From CAYZXL01 sp964482435 (lineage in GTDB: Bacteria > Auribacterota > JABMQX01): a stretch of DNA of 64,000 bases. Positions 18,033 to 26,468 of this stretch are shown one piece after another. The stretch's first letter is position 1. The number at the start of each line of letters is the position of its first letter. The notes under the pieces are model-generated. The model searched no databases, was not told the DNA's origin, and worked only from the letters and a program-made list of their open reading frames with translations. Made by a program: the position numbers and the translations under genes. Location: NCBI GenBank assembly GCA_964482435.1, contig CAYZXL010000020.1, forward strand, positions 1 through 64,000. The letters run 5' to 3'.

Positions 18033-18796
18033 TGGAAGACAACGGAAACGTCCTCGCTTTCGGCTGCCATCCCGATGACGTCGAGTTCATGTGCGCGGGG
18101 ACGTTATCGCTTCTGAAGAAGAAGGGCTACCGGATTCACATGGCGACGGTCTGCGGCGGCGAGATGGGTTCGACGACCCTGGGCAAAGAGGAGATTCGAG
18201 CCGTTCGGCTCGAGGAGTGTCGGCAGTCGGCGGCTGTCCTCGGAGCATCATATCGCTGGGCGGGATGGGAGGACATCGAAGTCGAGTTCTGCCATGAGCT
18301 TCGCGTGAAAGTGGCGAAGGTTGTTCGGGAAGTCAATCCCTTTATAGTCTTCACCCTTCCGCCAGTTGATTACATGTCCGACCACGAGGAAACCTCAAAG
18401 CTCGTCCGGAACGCTTGCTTCTGCGCCTCGATGCCGAACTTTGCGACGGAGGGTGTCCCGCCGACGAAGGGAATTCCGTATCTCTATTACTGGGATGCCG
18501 TCGAGGGGAAAGATTACTTCGGACGAAAGACGCCCGTCGGGTTTTACGTTGAGGTGACCGACGAGATGGAGACGAAGGTGAAGATGCTTTCGTGCCACCG
18601 GAGCCAGAGAGATTGGCTTTTAGCGCAGCACGGGATTGACCAGTACATCGAGCATATGAAAGAGTGGGATAGGCGCCGCGGCGAGGAAGCCGGCGTCCAG
18701 TACGCCGAATCTTTCTCCCAGCACCTCGGTCATCCCTTTCTCCAGGACAATGTGCTCAAATCGCTCATTGGTGAAGTGGTAATCAAGAAAAGGTGA
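18032..18796 (+). CDS. PIG-L / LmbE family N-acetylglucosaminyl deacetylase
   Basis: A 254-residue zinc-dependent deacetylase. The AFGCHPDDVEFMCAGTL motif provides the metal ligands H and D with the adjacent catalytic D; DYMSDHEETSKLV gives the third histidine. Members remove acetyl groups from GlcNAc units on lipids, glycans or small thiols. The start codon overlaps the stop of the NagB-like gene by one base, so the two are coupled. No signal peptide is seen, so the work is in the cytoplasm. A deacetylation-then-isomerisation pathway is the natural inference. Confidence 0.9.
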   Translation: MEDNGNVLAFGCHPDDVEFMCAGTLSLLKKKGYRIHMATVCGGEMGSTTLGKEEIRAVRLEECRQSAAVLGASYRWAGWEDIEVEFCHELRVKVAKVVREVNPFIVFTLPPVDYMSDHEETSKLVRNACFCASMPNFATEGVPPTKGIPYLYYWDAVEGKDYFGRKTPVGFYVEVTDEMETKVKMLSCHRSQRDWLLAQHGIDQYIEHMKEWDRRRGEEAGVQYAESFSQHLGHPFLQDNVLKSLIGEVVIKKR

Positions 18797-18861
18797 GCAG
18801 GGCAGGGCGTCGGTTGCGGGCGTGCACCCCTCGAAAGCTCTGAGCGCGCCGGCACGACGGC

Positions 18862-18913
18862 GTGGCACGGGCGTCTCGCCCGTGGAGGATCATGGGCAAG
18901 ATGCCCATGCCAC
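18862..18913 (-). repeat. 52-bp composite hairpin repeat (two covarying hairpins)
   Basis: The unit starts GTGG and ends CCAC. It contains CACGGGCG-TCT-CGCCCGTG (18866-18884) and CATGGGCA-AGA-TGCCCATG (18891-18909), each an 8-bp perfect stem with a 3-base loop. The reverse complement differs from 60961-61012 at four places by eye. It sits between the PIG-L and C45 genes and is too compact to code. Confidence 0.85.
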
Positions 18914-18979
18914 CACAGAGGTCACGGCCCTGTCGTGCCCACATGACACCTGCACCTCCGCCCGAAAGCGAGTGGTTAC

Positions 18980-20272
18980 GTGAGGAGGCCGGGCCAATCG
19001 CAGGAAAGTGCGAACGCAACAAGCGAGGTTCACGACGTCCGCCGGTCGGGGATTGTCCGCCGACGTTCCGGAACGCTGAGCAGGCGGTCTTTTCTGTGGA
19101 AGAGCGCCAGTTCCTTCGGCGCGCTGGTAGGTGTTGCGTTGTTATCACGATTGTCCAAAGAGCCTGATCAAAAGGATGAAAAGCGAATGGGAAGCGACTT
19201 AAAAGGCGATTCGGGAAGTTCGACGGTTCTGCCGCGGCTGGAAATTGCAGGGTCGAATTACGAGATTGGAGCGGCGATTGGAAAGCGGTTCCGCAAAAAC
19301 ACGCTCCTCGGACTGGAGCGGAGGAAGAAGTGGTTCGGAGAGCTGAAGGCGGCCGCGAACGATCAGTTCAGGAAGGAGTACGAAGCTTGCGTTGCTGCCG
19401 CGAGAAAGGATTTCGCCCATTACGTGGAGGAGATCCGCGGCTGGGCGGATGGCGCCGGCGTGCTGTTCGAGGACCTCATGGTCATCAACATGTGGGCGGA
19501 ACTGACGGCGATGAAACGAAGCACCGCCCAAGGCGGTGGCTGCTCGACCATTTCCCTCGAGGACGGAGAGCGAGTCATCCTTGCGCACAATGAGGACGGA
19601 AGCGCGGCCTACCAGGACTTGATGTTCTGGCTGGAGGCTCACGCCGACGGCGGGCGGGCGTTCCGATGCCTGTGCTATCCGGGCTTCATCCCGGGCAACA
19701 GCCCCGGATTCAACGACGCCGGAATCGTCCAGACCACGAACTACATTCCGTGCAGCGAATGGAAAGTCGGAATTCCTCGTTACATCCTCGACCGGGCGAT
19801 TCTCGACGCGAACTCGCTCGAGGAGGCAGTCAAGCTTGCGGCGCATCCCGAACGAGCCTACGGAAACCATCACAACCTCGCCTCAACGAAGGAGCGGCGA
19901 ATTCTTTCCGTCGAGACGACCGCGACCAAGCACGAGGCGCACGAGGTAAGAGGCGTATATTTTCACACGAACCATCTGAGCTTGCCCTCGATGAAAGACC
20001 TGCCGCAGTTCCCGGGCGAATCGTCGCTGACCCGATACAAGGTTCTGACGAAGGAGACCGGAGGTTGGAAAGATGCGTCGAAGGTCCAGGTCTCGGACAT
20101 CGTCCGTGCGCTTTGCAGCCACGAAGGAGACCCGAACAGCATCTGTCGGCATGCCGAGCGAGACACCGATGCGGTCACCCTCGGCACAGCCGTGTTTGAG
20201 GTTGGGAGCGGAACTTTCCGGCTGTACAAGAATAACCCATGCCTTGGACACTTCACGGAAGGGCGGTTGTGA
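18980..20272 (+). CDS. Tat-exported C45-family (acyltransferase/peptidase) protein
   Basis: A 430-residue N-terminal-nucleophile-type hydrolase of the C45 / acyl-CoA:6-aminopenicillanate acyltransferase family. Residues ~34-55 carry a twin-arginine leader (SRRSFLWKSASSFG). The presumed nucleophile is Cys in AQGGGCSTISL, with ERVILAHNEDG and PGFNDAGIVQTTNYI following as in the family. Activation by cleavage before the cysteine is a family trait. The only usable start is the GTG at 18980, leaving a long N-region before the leader, which is unusual; the true start could differ. Substrate unknown. Confidence 0.78.
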   Translation: MRRPGQSQESANATSEVHDVRRSGIVRRRSGTLSRRSFLWKSASSFGALVGVALLSRLSKEPDQKDEKRMGSDLKGDSGSSTVLPRLEIAGSNYEIGAAIGKRFRKNTLLGLERRKKWFGELKAAANDQFRKEYEACVAAARKDFAHYVEEIRGWADGAGVLFEDLMVINMWAELTAMKRSTAQGGGCSTISLEDGERVILAHNEDGSAAYQDLMFWLEAHADGGRAFRCLCYPGFIPGNSPGFNDAGIVQTTNYIPCSEWKVGIPRYILDRAILDANSLEEAVKLAAHPERAYGNHHNLASTKERRILSVETTATKHEAHEVRGVYFHTNHLSLPSMKDLPQFPGESSLTRYKVLTKETGGWKDASKVQVSDIVRALCSHEGDPNSICRHAERDTDAVTLGTAVFEVGSGTFRLYKNNPCLGHFTEGRL

Positions 20273-20490
20273 CGTAGAATATTGAGGTCGGCCTCTGCTG
20301 TCATAGCCGTTCTGCCGGAACGCGGCGGGGACTTCTCTCGTCCGGGATAAGGTTCCGCTGTCGTCGAGGATTCTCGCAGGTTGGGCGGTTGGCAGAGAGG
20401 AGAACCATGCGAGGCCGCTCGACAGGCCGGTCGGCTCGTGTTGTCGTCGAGTTTCTGAAAAAACTGGTCAACGTGAAGGAGATTGTGAGA

Positions 20491-22122
20491 ATGAACAAAC
20501 TTATGAAGCGTCTGGCGCTCGTTGGAATGGTCGCAGCTTTTCTGTCGTTGGTTTGCGGGACAGCGCTATCGGCAAAGCTCACGGAGATGATCCCCATGCG
20601 GGATGGCGTCAAGCTCGCTGCCGACGTTTATCTGCCGAAGGGCGAGGGGCCGTGGCCGGCGGTGCTGACCATGACACCCTATAACAAGAACAACTTCGGC
20701 GGCATGTCCGGGGAAATCAACCGAAAAGGTTTCGCTCTCGTCGCTCAAGACATTCGCGGGCGATTTGCCTCGGAAGGCGCCGACTGGCCCGTCTTCAGCC
20801 ACAATGGCTGGGGCGAGATTCAGGACGGATACGACACAATTGAGTGGATTGCAAAGCAGAAATGGTGCAATGGAAAAGTCGGCACGTTTGGAGGCAGCGC
20901 CGGCGGCATTTTGCAAAATATGACGGCGCCGAGCCGCCCGCTGCACCTGGTGTGCCAGTATGTGCAGGTCGCTTTCTCAAGCATGTACCACCAGGGGGCT
21001 TATCCCGGCGGAGCTTTCTTGAAAAACCTTGTCCTCGGCTGGCTCGAGGAGAATCGTTTCAGCCCGGGAAATCTGAAGATGATTCGTGAGCATCCGGAAT
21101 ATGACGAATTGTGGAAGCAGCTCGACGCGGAGCGCGTGGCGTCGAGGGTGAACGTGCCCGTACTGTCCATGGGGGGCTGGTACGACATTTTCAACCAGGG
21201 GACGATCAACAGCTTCGTGACGATTCAAAACGGCGGAGACAAGGGGGCGAAGGGGCGGTGCAAGCTCGTCATGGGCCCCTGGGCGCACGGCATGTTCACC
21301 GACCTGACATATCCCAAAAGCCAGCCGCCGGCGATGGTGGACAGCTGGAAGTGGTTCGACCTCTGGTTGAAAAATGACGGCAAGGGCGCCGAGAAAATTC
21401 CTGCTGTCCATTATTACGTCATGGGCGATCCCAGCGACCCGAAGGCGCCCGGAAACGAATGGCGAACCGCGGACGCGTGGCCGATTCCCGCGAAGCCAAC
21501 TCCGCTCTACCTCGCAGCGGACGGCTCTCTGAGCCGGGTGCCTCCGAAGGAGGAGGAAGCCTCTCGGTCATTTCAGTACGACCCGAAAAATCCCGTGCCG
21601 ACTGTGGGAGGAGCGAATCTCCTTCTTCCCCTGGGGCCGAAAGACCAGCGAGGAGTCGAGAATCGCCCGGACGTGCTTGTTTTCACGAGCGAAGCTCTCC
21701 CTGAGTCTCTGGAAGTCACGGGCCGAATCGAGGTCTTCCTCTGGGCGTCCTCGTCCTGCTCCGACACGGACTTCACCGCAAAGCTCTCGGACGTTTATCC
21801 GGATGGACGCAGCATGCTCGTCCTCGACGGCATAATCCGCGCTCGGTATCGAAATGGCGTCGAGAAGAGCGAGTTGATGAAGCCGGGGGAGGTTTACAGA
21901 TTCGAGATTGACCTCTGGTCCACGAGCATCGTCTTCAATCGCGGGCACCGCATCCGCGTCGCCATTTCTTCAAGCAATTCGCCTCGCTTTGAGCCAAACC
22001 CGAACACCGGCGAACACTCAGGCCGCAGCGAAAAGAGCATCGTGGCGACAAATACGATATACTTTGATGAAGGTCACTCGTCGCACATCTTGCTGCCTGT
22101 ACCAACAGGGGTGACGCAGTAG
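20491..22122 (+). CDS. Exported CocE/NonD-type alpha/beta hydrolase (X-Pro dipeptidyl-peptidase S15-like)
   Basis: A 543-residue exported hydrolase. A signal peptide (LMKRLALVGMVAAFLSLVCG) is followed by an alpha/beta-hydrolase domain: MRDGVKLAADVYLPKGEGPW, ALVAQDIRGRFASEG and the nucleophile elbow GTFGGSAGGI. The C-terminal ~200 residues are the jelly-roll cap of the family (LYLAADGSLS, then DTDFTAKLSDVYPDG, YRFEIDLWSTSIVFNRGHRIRVAI). Members hydrolyse esters or N-terminal X-Pro peptides. The elbow is GxSAG rather than the usual GxSYxG. ATG 20491 is chosen over 20389 because AAGGAG precedes it. Confidence 0.85.
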   Translation: MNKLMKRLALVGMVAAFLSLVCGTALSAKLTEMIPMRDGVKLAADVYLPKGEGPWPAVLTMTPYNKNNFGGMSGEINRKGFALVAQDIRGRFASEGADWPVFSHNGWGEIQDGYDTIEWIAKQKWCNGKVGTFGGSAGGILQNMTAPSRPLHLVCQYVQVAFSSMYHQGAYPGGAFLKNLVLGWLEENRFSPGNLKMIREHPEYDELWKQLDAERVASRVNVPVLSMGGWYDIFNQGTINSFVTIQNGGDKGAKGRCKLVMGPWAHGMFTDLTYPKSQPPAMVDSWKWFDLWLKNDGKGAEKIPAVHYYVMGDPSDPKAPGNEWRTADAWPIPAKPTPLYLAADGSLSRVPPKEEEASRSFQYDPKNPVPTVGGANLLLPLGPKDQRGVENRPDVLVFTSEALPESLEVTGRIEVFLWASSSCSDTDFTAKLSDVYPDGRSMLVLDGIIRARYRNGVEKSELMKPGEVYRFEIDLWSTSIVFNRGHRIRVAISSSNSPRFEPNPNTGEHSGRSEKSIVATNTIYFDEGHSSHILLPVPTGVTQ

Positions 22123-22179
22123 CACATCGTCCGGCGAGAAGGCACACGGGCGCGCTATCGGTTTGACCGGGAGGAAGCC

Positions 22180-23049
22180 GTGAGATATATCTATCAGAAG
22201 CAGCCGGGGCGGAGGATGAGAGTTGCCGTCTTCTTTTCAGGCGGGGCAAGCTCCATGCAGGCTATGCTCAAGGACCAGAATCACGGAAAGCTCTACGAGA
22301 TTGTCGTGGCTTTCACCAACAAGGAGGACTGTGGCGGGATAGTAATCGCGCAAAAAGCCGGTATTCCCGTCGCTCGCAGAGAATTCAAAAAGTTCTGCGA
22401 GGAGAAGCGAATTGACCCGAAGGACTTTCAGAAGCGGGCACTTTACTATGAGGCCGTGGTAAAAGACCTGGAGCCTTTCAAGATAGACCTCATTTGCCTT
22501 TCCGGGTTCACCGGCCCCGGCTCAATCATCGTCGAGCCGCTGCTCAGCGCCTATGCCGATAGAATTCTCAACGTCCATCCGGCAGACCTCGCCATCCTCG
22601 CCTCGAAGGAACCATCACACCACGGCGTCCGAAGGCTCTATGCCGGGAGTCTCTCACCCGACCAGGTCATCCCCCTCGTCGCCGAGAATAATCTGGAGAG
22701 AAAGTACAAGGGGGAAGATGCGGTTTATGACGCGGTGATTTCGGGGGAGAAGTACACCAGGTCAAGCGTTCACATTGCGCGAGAAGATTTCGATGAAGGC
22801 CCGCTGCTTGTCCAGTCGAAAAAGTTTGCGGTAAAAAGGGAGTGGGTCGAAAACAAGATCGAGCAGCGAAACTTCCGCGCCGTGCGGCAGTACGCCGATG
22901 AGCTCCAGGAAACGATGAAGTGGGAAGGGGACGGCCCAGCTTACCTCAAGGCGCTTGAACTGGTGTCCCAGGGGAAGATAGCGGTTCAGGGGAACACCGT
23001 TTTTCTCGATGGTAATCCATTGCCCTACAGCGGATTACGCCTCGATTGA
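22180..23049 (+). CDS. PurN-like formyltransferase with C-terminal extension
   Basis: A 289-residue protein with a formyltransferase N-terminal fold. VAVFFSGGASSMQAML is the first strand/loop; ILNVHPADLAIL supplies the N-x-H pair, and AREDFDEGPLLVQS the catalytic Asp, parallel to NxHPS and DxGPII of PurN-type enzymes. These transfer a formyl group from 10-formyltetrahydrofolate to an amine. The protein is ~80 residues longer than PurN, with a C-terminal tail (QGKIAVQGNTVFLDGNPLP) like the extra domain of ArnA/methionyl-tRNA formyltransferase-type proteins. The real substrate is unclear. Start is GTG 22180 after GAGGAAG. Confidence 0.75.
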   Translation: MRYIYQKQPGRRMRVAVFFSGGASSMQAMLKDQNHGKLYEIVVAFTNKEDCGGIVIAQKAGIPVARREFKKFCEEKRIDPKDFQKRALYYEAVVKDLEPFKIDLICLSGFTGPGSIIVEPLLSAYADRILNVHPADLAILASKEPSHHGVRRLYAGSLSPDQVIPLVAENNLERKYKGEDAVYDAVISGEKYTRSSVHIAREDFDEGPLLVQSKKFAVKREWVENKIEQRNFRAVRQYADELQETMKWEGDGPAYLKALELVSQGKIAVQGNTVFLDGNPLPYSGLRLD

Positions 23050-23513
23050 GATTCCAGGCGAGGGGGATTCGCTGACTTTCCTGCCTGCGAGGCTTGCGGG
23101 TGACTTGTGAACCTGATAGGCCGTTGCCGCGCATTCCCTTCTTTGGCGCATTGGCTTGATTCCGAGGAAGTTCCGTCGTGCCCGTCCCGCTTCTCCTGCC
23201 ATGTTGGAGCACCAACGCCTCTCGGGGGAGCATCCCCGAGTTGGAAGTGCGACAATTTTTCCCACGCTGCAAAACTGTGTGTCAGACGGGGAGTCATTTT
23301 GTCACACCACTGATTGGTCTGAGCCGTTGAGCTGCAAAACTGCCTTCCGGACTTTGAGTCACAACTCATTCCGCTGCCGGCTATTACGTAGCCGCCCATT
23401 CCGGATGGGCCGCTACTTGCCACTTGGCACAGGCAATGCTCTTTGCTATAGCGACCATCGGCTCGAATGAGTCACAAAACGAGCCGATGTTGAGATAGAA
23501 AGGAGTGATTAAC
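23050..23513. promoter_or_regulatory. hsp20 upstream region with repeated sequence units
   Basis: This 464-base gap has no gene. It holds a CTCGGGG/CCCCGAG hairpin (23221-23240) and two copies of GCTGCAAAACTG followed after 13 bases by GAGTCA (from 23266 and 23331). TGAGTCACAA occurs at 23355-23364 and 23468-23477, the first inside the palindrome TGAGTCACAACTCA. No CIRCE (TTAGCACTC-N9-GAGTGCTAA) was found. The units may be operators of the heat-shock genes. Confidence 0.4.
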
Positions 23514-23963
23514 ATGGCTATCGTGAGATGGAGACCAAGACGGGAATGGGACCCGTTTGCGGGGTTGTTTGACCTTCGGAGGGAGTTTTCGAACCTTTTT
23601 GCCGCGCCTGTGCGGTGGGAGGGCGATTCCGGCCAGTGGTATCCGCCTGTGGACATCTACAGCGACGACGAGAGAGTGGTGGTTCAAGCAGAACTGCCAG
23701 GATTGAAGAACGACGACGTTGAAATCAGTTTCAACGCTGGTGTCCTGACGATCAAGGGCGAGAGGAAGCACGAAACCGAGGTCAAGGAAGAGGGATACCA
23801 CCGGGTCGAGCGGGCGTACGGCACCTTCCAACGGGCGTTCACCGTCCCGGCGGAGGTTGACCCGACGAACATAAAGGCTGACCTCAAGGACGGTATTTTG
23901 ACGCTCACTCTTCCCAAGGCGGAAGAGGCCAAAGCCCGGAAGATCAAGGTGGAGGCAAAGTAA
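23514..23963 (+). CDS. hsp20: Small heat-shock protein, Hsp20/alpha-crystallin family
   Basis: A 149-residue holdase chaperone that binds unfolding proteins in the cytoplasm. The alpha-crystallin domain runs from about residue 45 (PPVDIYSDDERVVVQAELPG) to ~135 with the conserved GVLTIKGER and DLKDGILTLTLPKAE strands. ATG 23514 follows AAAGGAGTG; the GTG at 23505 lies inside that site. It is upstream of groES and groEL and separated by a terminator, so the three belong to one heat-shock locus but are probably separately transcribed. Confidence 0.96.
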   Translation: MAIVRWRPRREWDPFAGLFDLRREFSNLFAAPVRWEGDSGQWYPPVDIYSDDERVVVQAELPGLKNDDVEISFNAGVLTIKGERKHETEVKEEGYHRVERAYGTFQRAFTVPAEVDPTNIKADLKDGILTLTLPKAEEAKARKIKVEAK

Positions 23964-24001
23964 CCCATCGCAGACGCTGGTCAGCAAGGAAAAACTCAGG
24001 A

Positions 24002-24026
24002 GCAGGGACGCCGAAGGCGTCCTTGC
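24002..24026 (+). terminator. Terminator after hsp20
   Basis: GCAGGGACGCC and GGCGTCCTTGC pair over 11 positions (one G-T) around GAA, followed by TTCCCGTTTTCT. It is placed 38 bases after the hsp20 stop. Confidence 0.75.
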
Positions 24027-24168
24027 TTCCCGTTTTCTATATCATACGATGGCACATCTTTTCGGAAGCAGGCAAAATTGCCGGGCAGAAACCGGACTTA
24101 ACCTGGATTTTGCGGGCCGAAGCAGAATTCGCAATTTGGAGAATTCGCTGTGTGGCTGCGCAATATAT

Positions 24169-24190
24169 GCCGGGGTTCGGTGAGCCCGGC
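24169..24190 (+). other. Hairpin in the groES leader
   Basis: GCCGGG and CCCGGC pair around a 10-base loop, followed by CCTTTATATTTATTAA. It lies 62 bases before the groES start and could be a leader attenuator or a weak terminator. Confidence 0.35.
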
Positions 24191-24252
24191 CCTTTATATT
24201 TATTAACAGGTGATTGAACAACAAAGGAAAAAGGAGGAAAGGAGAAAGGAGT

Positions 24253-24540
24253 ATGAAAGTAAGACCACTTGGCGACAGAATCCTTGTCAAGAGGCTCGAG
24301 CCCGCCGAGTCCAAAAAAGGCGGAATCATCATCCCCGATTCCGCAAAAGAAAAACCCCAGGAAGCGAAAGTCATCGCGCTTGGGCAGGGCAAGCTCCTGG
24401 AGGACGGCAAGCGAGCGCCGTCCGAGGTGAAAGTCGGGGACAAAGTCTTCGTCAGCAAGTATGGGGGAACAGAGATCACCATCAATGACGAGGAGCACCT
24501 CATTGTCAAAGAGGAAGACATTCTGGCGGTCATAGAGTAA
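24253..24540 (+). CDS. groES: Co-chaperonin GroES (Hsp10)
   Basis: A 95-residue co-chaperonin that caps GroEL. MKVRPLGDRILVKRLEPAE and the mobile loop KKGGIIIPDSAKEKPQEAKV are unmistakable, ending KEEDILAVIE. The ATG at 24253 has AAAGGAG five bases upstream. groEL starts 36 bases downstream in the same unit. Confidence 0.98.
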   Translation: MKVRPLGDRILVKRLEPAESKKGGIIIPDSAKEKPQEAKVIALGQGKLLEDGKRAPSEVKVGDKVFVSKYGGTEITINDEEHLIVKEEDILAVIE

Positions 24541-24576
24541 TAGGCGCAGGGCCTTGAATCAGGAAAGGAGAAAAAT

Positions 24577-26208
24577 ATGGCAGCAAAGCAGTTGTTATTC
24601 GATGAAGAGGCAAGAAAGGCCGTGTTGTCGGGGGTCGAGCAGCTCAGCAGAGCGGTCAAGGTGACCCTCGGGCCCAAGGGAAGGAACGTTGTCCTCGATA
24701 AGAAGTTCGGCTCTCCCACGGTGACGAAGGACGGTGTTACCGTTGCCAAGGAGATCGAGCTGAAAGACCCTTATGAGAACATGGGGGCTCAAATGGTCCG
24801 AGAAGTCGCTTCAAAGACAAGCGATGTGGCCGGAGACGGAACTACCACTGCGACGGTTCTGGCGGAAGCCATTTATCGAGAAGGGTTAAAGAACGTCGCC
24901 GCGGGCTCCAACTCCATGGCCATCAAGCGAGGGATTGACAAGGCCGTGGAGTTCGTTGTCCAGGAGCTCAAAAAGCTCAGCAGCAAGGTCAAGGACCGGA
25001 CGGAGATTTCCCAGGTCGCTTCCATCGCCGCCAACGGCGACACCTCCATCGGCGATAAAATTGCCGACGCCATGGAGAAAGTCGGCAAGGACGGGACGAT
25101 CACCGTCGAGGAGGCGAAAGGAATTGAAACAACTCTCGAGGTCGTGGAAGGGATGCAGTTTGACCGAGGTTACCTGTCTCCCTATTTCGTCACGAATGCG
25201 GAGACGATGGAGGCGGTGCTCGAAGACTGCTACGTCCTGATTTTCGAGAAGAAGATTTCCAACCTGAAAGACCTCCTGCCGCTTCTTCAGAAAGTTGCTG
25301 AGCTTGGCAAGCCGCTCCTTGTCATCTCGGAGGACGTGGAAGGGGAAGCACTCGCGACCTTAGTGGTCAACAAGATTCGCGGTGTCCTGAAGTGCGCAGC
25401 CGTCAAGGCGCCCGGATTCGGCGACAGACGCAAGGCGATGCTGGAGGATGTTGCCATCCTCACAAACGGGAAGATGATTTCCGAAGACCTCGGAATAAAG
25501 CTGGAGAACATCAGCATTCCCGACCTCGGACAGGCCAAGCGGGTCACCGTTGACAAGGATAACACGACAATCATCGAAGGCGCCGGGAGCAAGAGCGCCA
25601 TCAAGGCCCGCGTTTCCCAGATCAAGCTCCAGATTGATGAAACCACATCCGATTACGACAGGGAGAAGCTCCAGGAGCGCCTGGCGAAGCTCGCGGGCGG
25701 CGTGGCAGTCATCAGCGTTGGCGCCGCGACCGAGACCGAGATGAAGGAGAAAAAGGCGAGAGTCGAGGACGCCCTCCATGCGACGAGAGCCGCCGTCGAA
25801 GAGGGAATCGTCCCGGGCGGCGGCGTGGCGTTTCTGAGATGCCTGCCGGCCCTCGAGAAAGAGAAGTTCGCCGGCGACGAGGACATCGGGAGGACGATCG
25901 TACTGAAGGCTCTCGAGTCGCCCATTCGCCAGATTTCTGAAAACGCTGGTCGGGAAGCTTCCATCGTCGTTCAGGAAGTCAAGGGCAAGAAGGGCGGCTA
26001 CGGCTACAACGCCGAGACGGACATCTTCGAGGACCTCGTGAAAGCCGGCGTCATTGACCCGACTAAGGTCACTCGCATTGCCCTCCAGAACGCGTCGAGC
26101 ATAGCCGGTCTTCTCCTGACCACGGAAGCGCTCGTGGCGGAGATCAAGGAGGAAGAGAAACATAGGGGCGGAGGACCACCTCCCCATTACGGTGAGGACA
26201 TGTACTGA
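24577..26208 (+). CDS. groEL: Chaperonin GroEL (Hsp60), non-standard C-terminus
   Basis: A 543-residue chaperonin of the folding ring. ATP-site and hinge motifs are present: KVTLGPKGRNVVL, DGTTTATVLAEAI, and the closing GGYGYNAETDIFEDLVKAGVIDP block. It differs from most GroELs in its tail: instead of a GGM repeat it ends GGGPPPHYGEDMY. A ribosome binding site AGGAAAGGAG precedes it. A strong terminator follows. Confidence 0.98.
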   Translation: MAAKQLLFDEEARKAVLSGVEQLSRAVKVTLGPKGRNVVLDKKFGSPTVTKDGVTVAKEIELKDPYENMGAQMVREVASKTSDVAGDGTTTATVLAEAIYREGLKNVAAGSNSMAIKRGIDKAVEFVVQELKKLSSKVKDRTEISQVASIAANGDTSIGDKIADAMEKVGKDGTITVEEAKGIETTLEVVEGMQFDRGYLSPYFVTNAETMEAVLEDCYVLIFEKKISNLKDLLPLLQKVAELGKPLLVISEDVEGEALATLVVNKIRGVLKCAAVKAPGFGDRRKAMLEDVAILTNGKMISEDLGIKLENISIPDLGQAKRVTVDKDNTTIIEGAGSKSAIKARVSQIKLQIDETTSDYDREKLQERLAKLAGGVAVISVGAATETEMKEKKARVEDALHATRAAVEEGIVPGGGVAFLRCLPALEKEKFAGDEDIGRTIVLKALESPIRQISENAGREASIVVQEVKGKKGGYGYNAETDIFEDLVKAGVIDPTKVTRIALQNASSIAGLLLTTEALVAEIKEEEKHRGGGPPPHYGEDMY

Positions 26209-26234
26209 GAGCGCAGAAGACGCTTTCCGCGCAA

Positions 26235-26263
26235 AAGGGGCGGGCTAATAACGCTCGCCCCTT
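26235..26263 (+). terminator. Terminator after groEL
   Basis: AAGGGGCGGGC and GCTCGCCCCTT form an 11-position stem with one wobble pair around TAATAAC, followed by CTTGTTGTTT. It starts 27 bases after the groEL stop. Confidence 0.85.
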
Positions 26264-26403
26264 CTTGTTGTTTGAGACCTGCCCGTCAATACGATTTGAA
26301 ATGCGGGGGATTGGTAAGCCTCGAAACGACCCGCCTTCCGGGTGAGAGCGGCGTGAGGCATACCCTCGGCAACTTGAGCCTGTATAACAGGTTCACATAC
26401 TGC

Positions 26404-26468
26404 AAGGTGATGAGGTGGGCGGAGAGACCTTGCGAACGGTGGTGGCGGTGTTGGAGGAGGGATGCTGA
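26404..26468 (+). pseudogene. Possible tail of an IS66 orf1 (tnpA)
   Basis: A frame reading GDEVGGETLRTVVAVLEEGC ends with TGA at 26466-26468, which overlaps the ATG of the tnpB relic. This stop-start overlap is typical of IS66 orf1/orf2. Only the last ~20 codons remain. Confidence 0.35.

Noticed and set aside
23964..24252. CIRCE operator upstream of groES
   Set aside because: No TTAGCACTC/GAGTGCTAA-like inverted repeat is present in either gap of the heat-shock locus.
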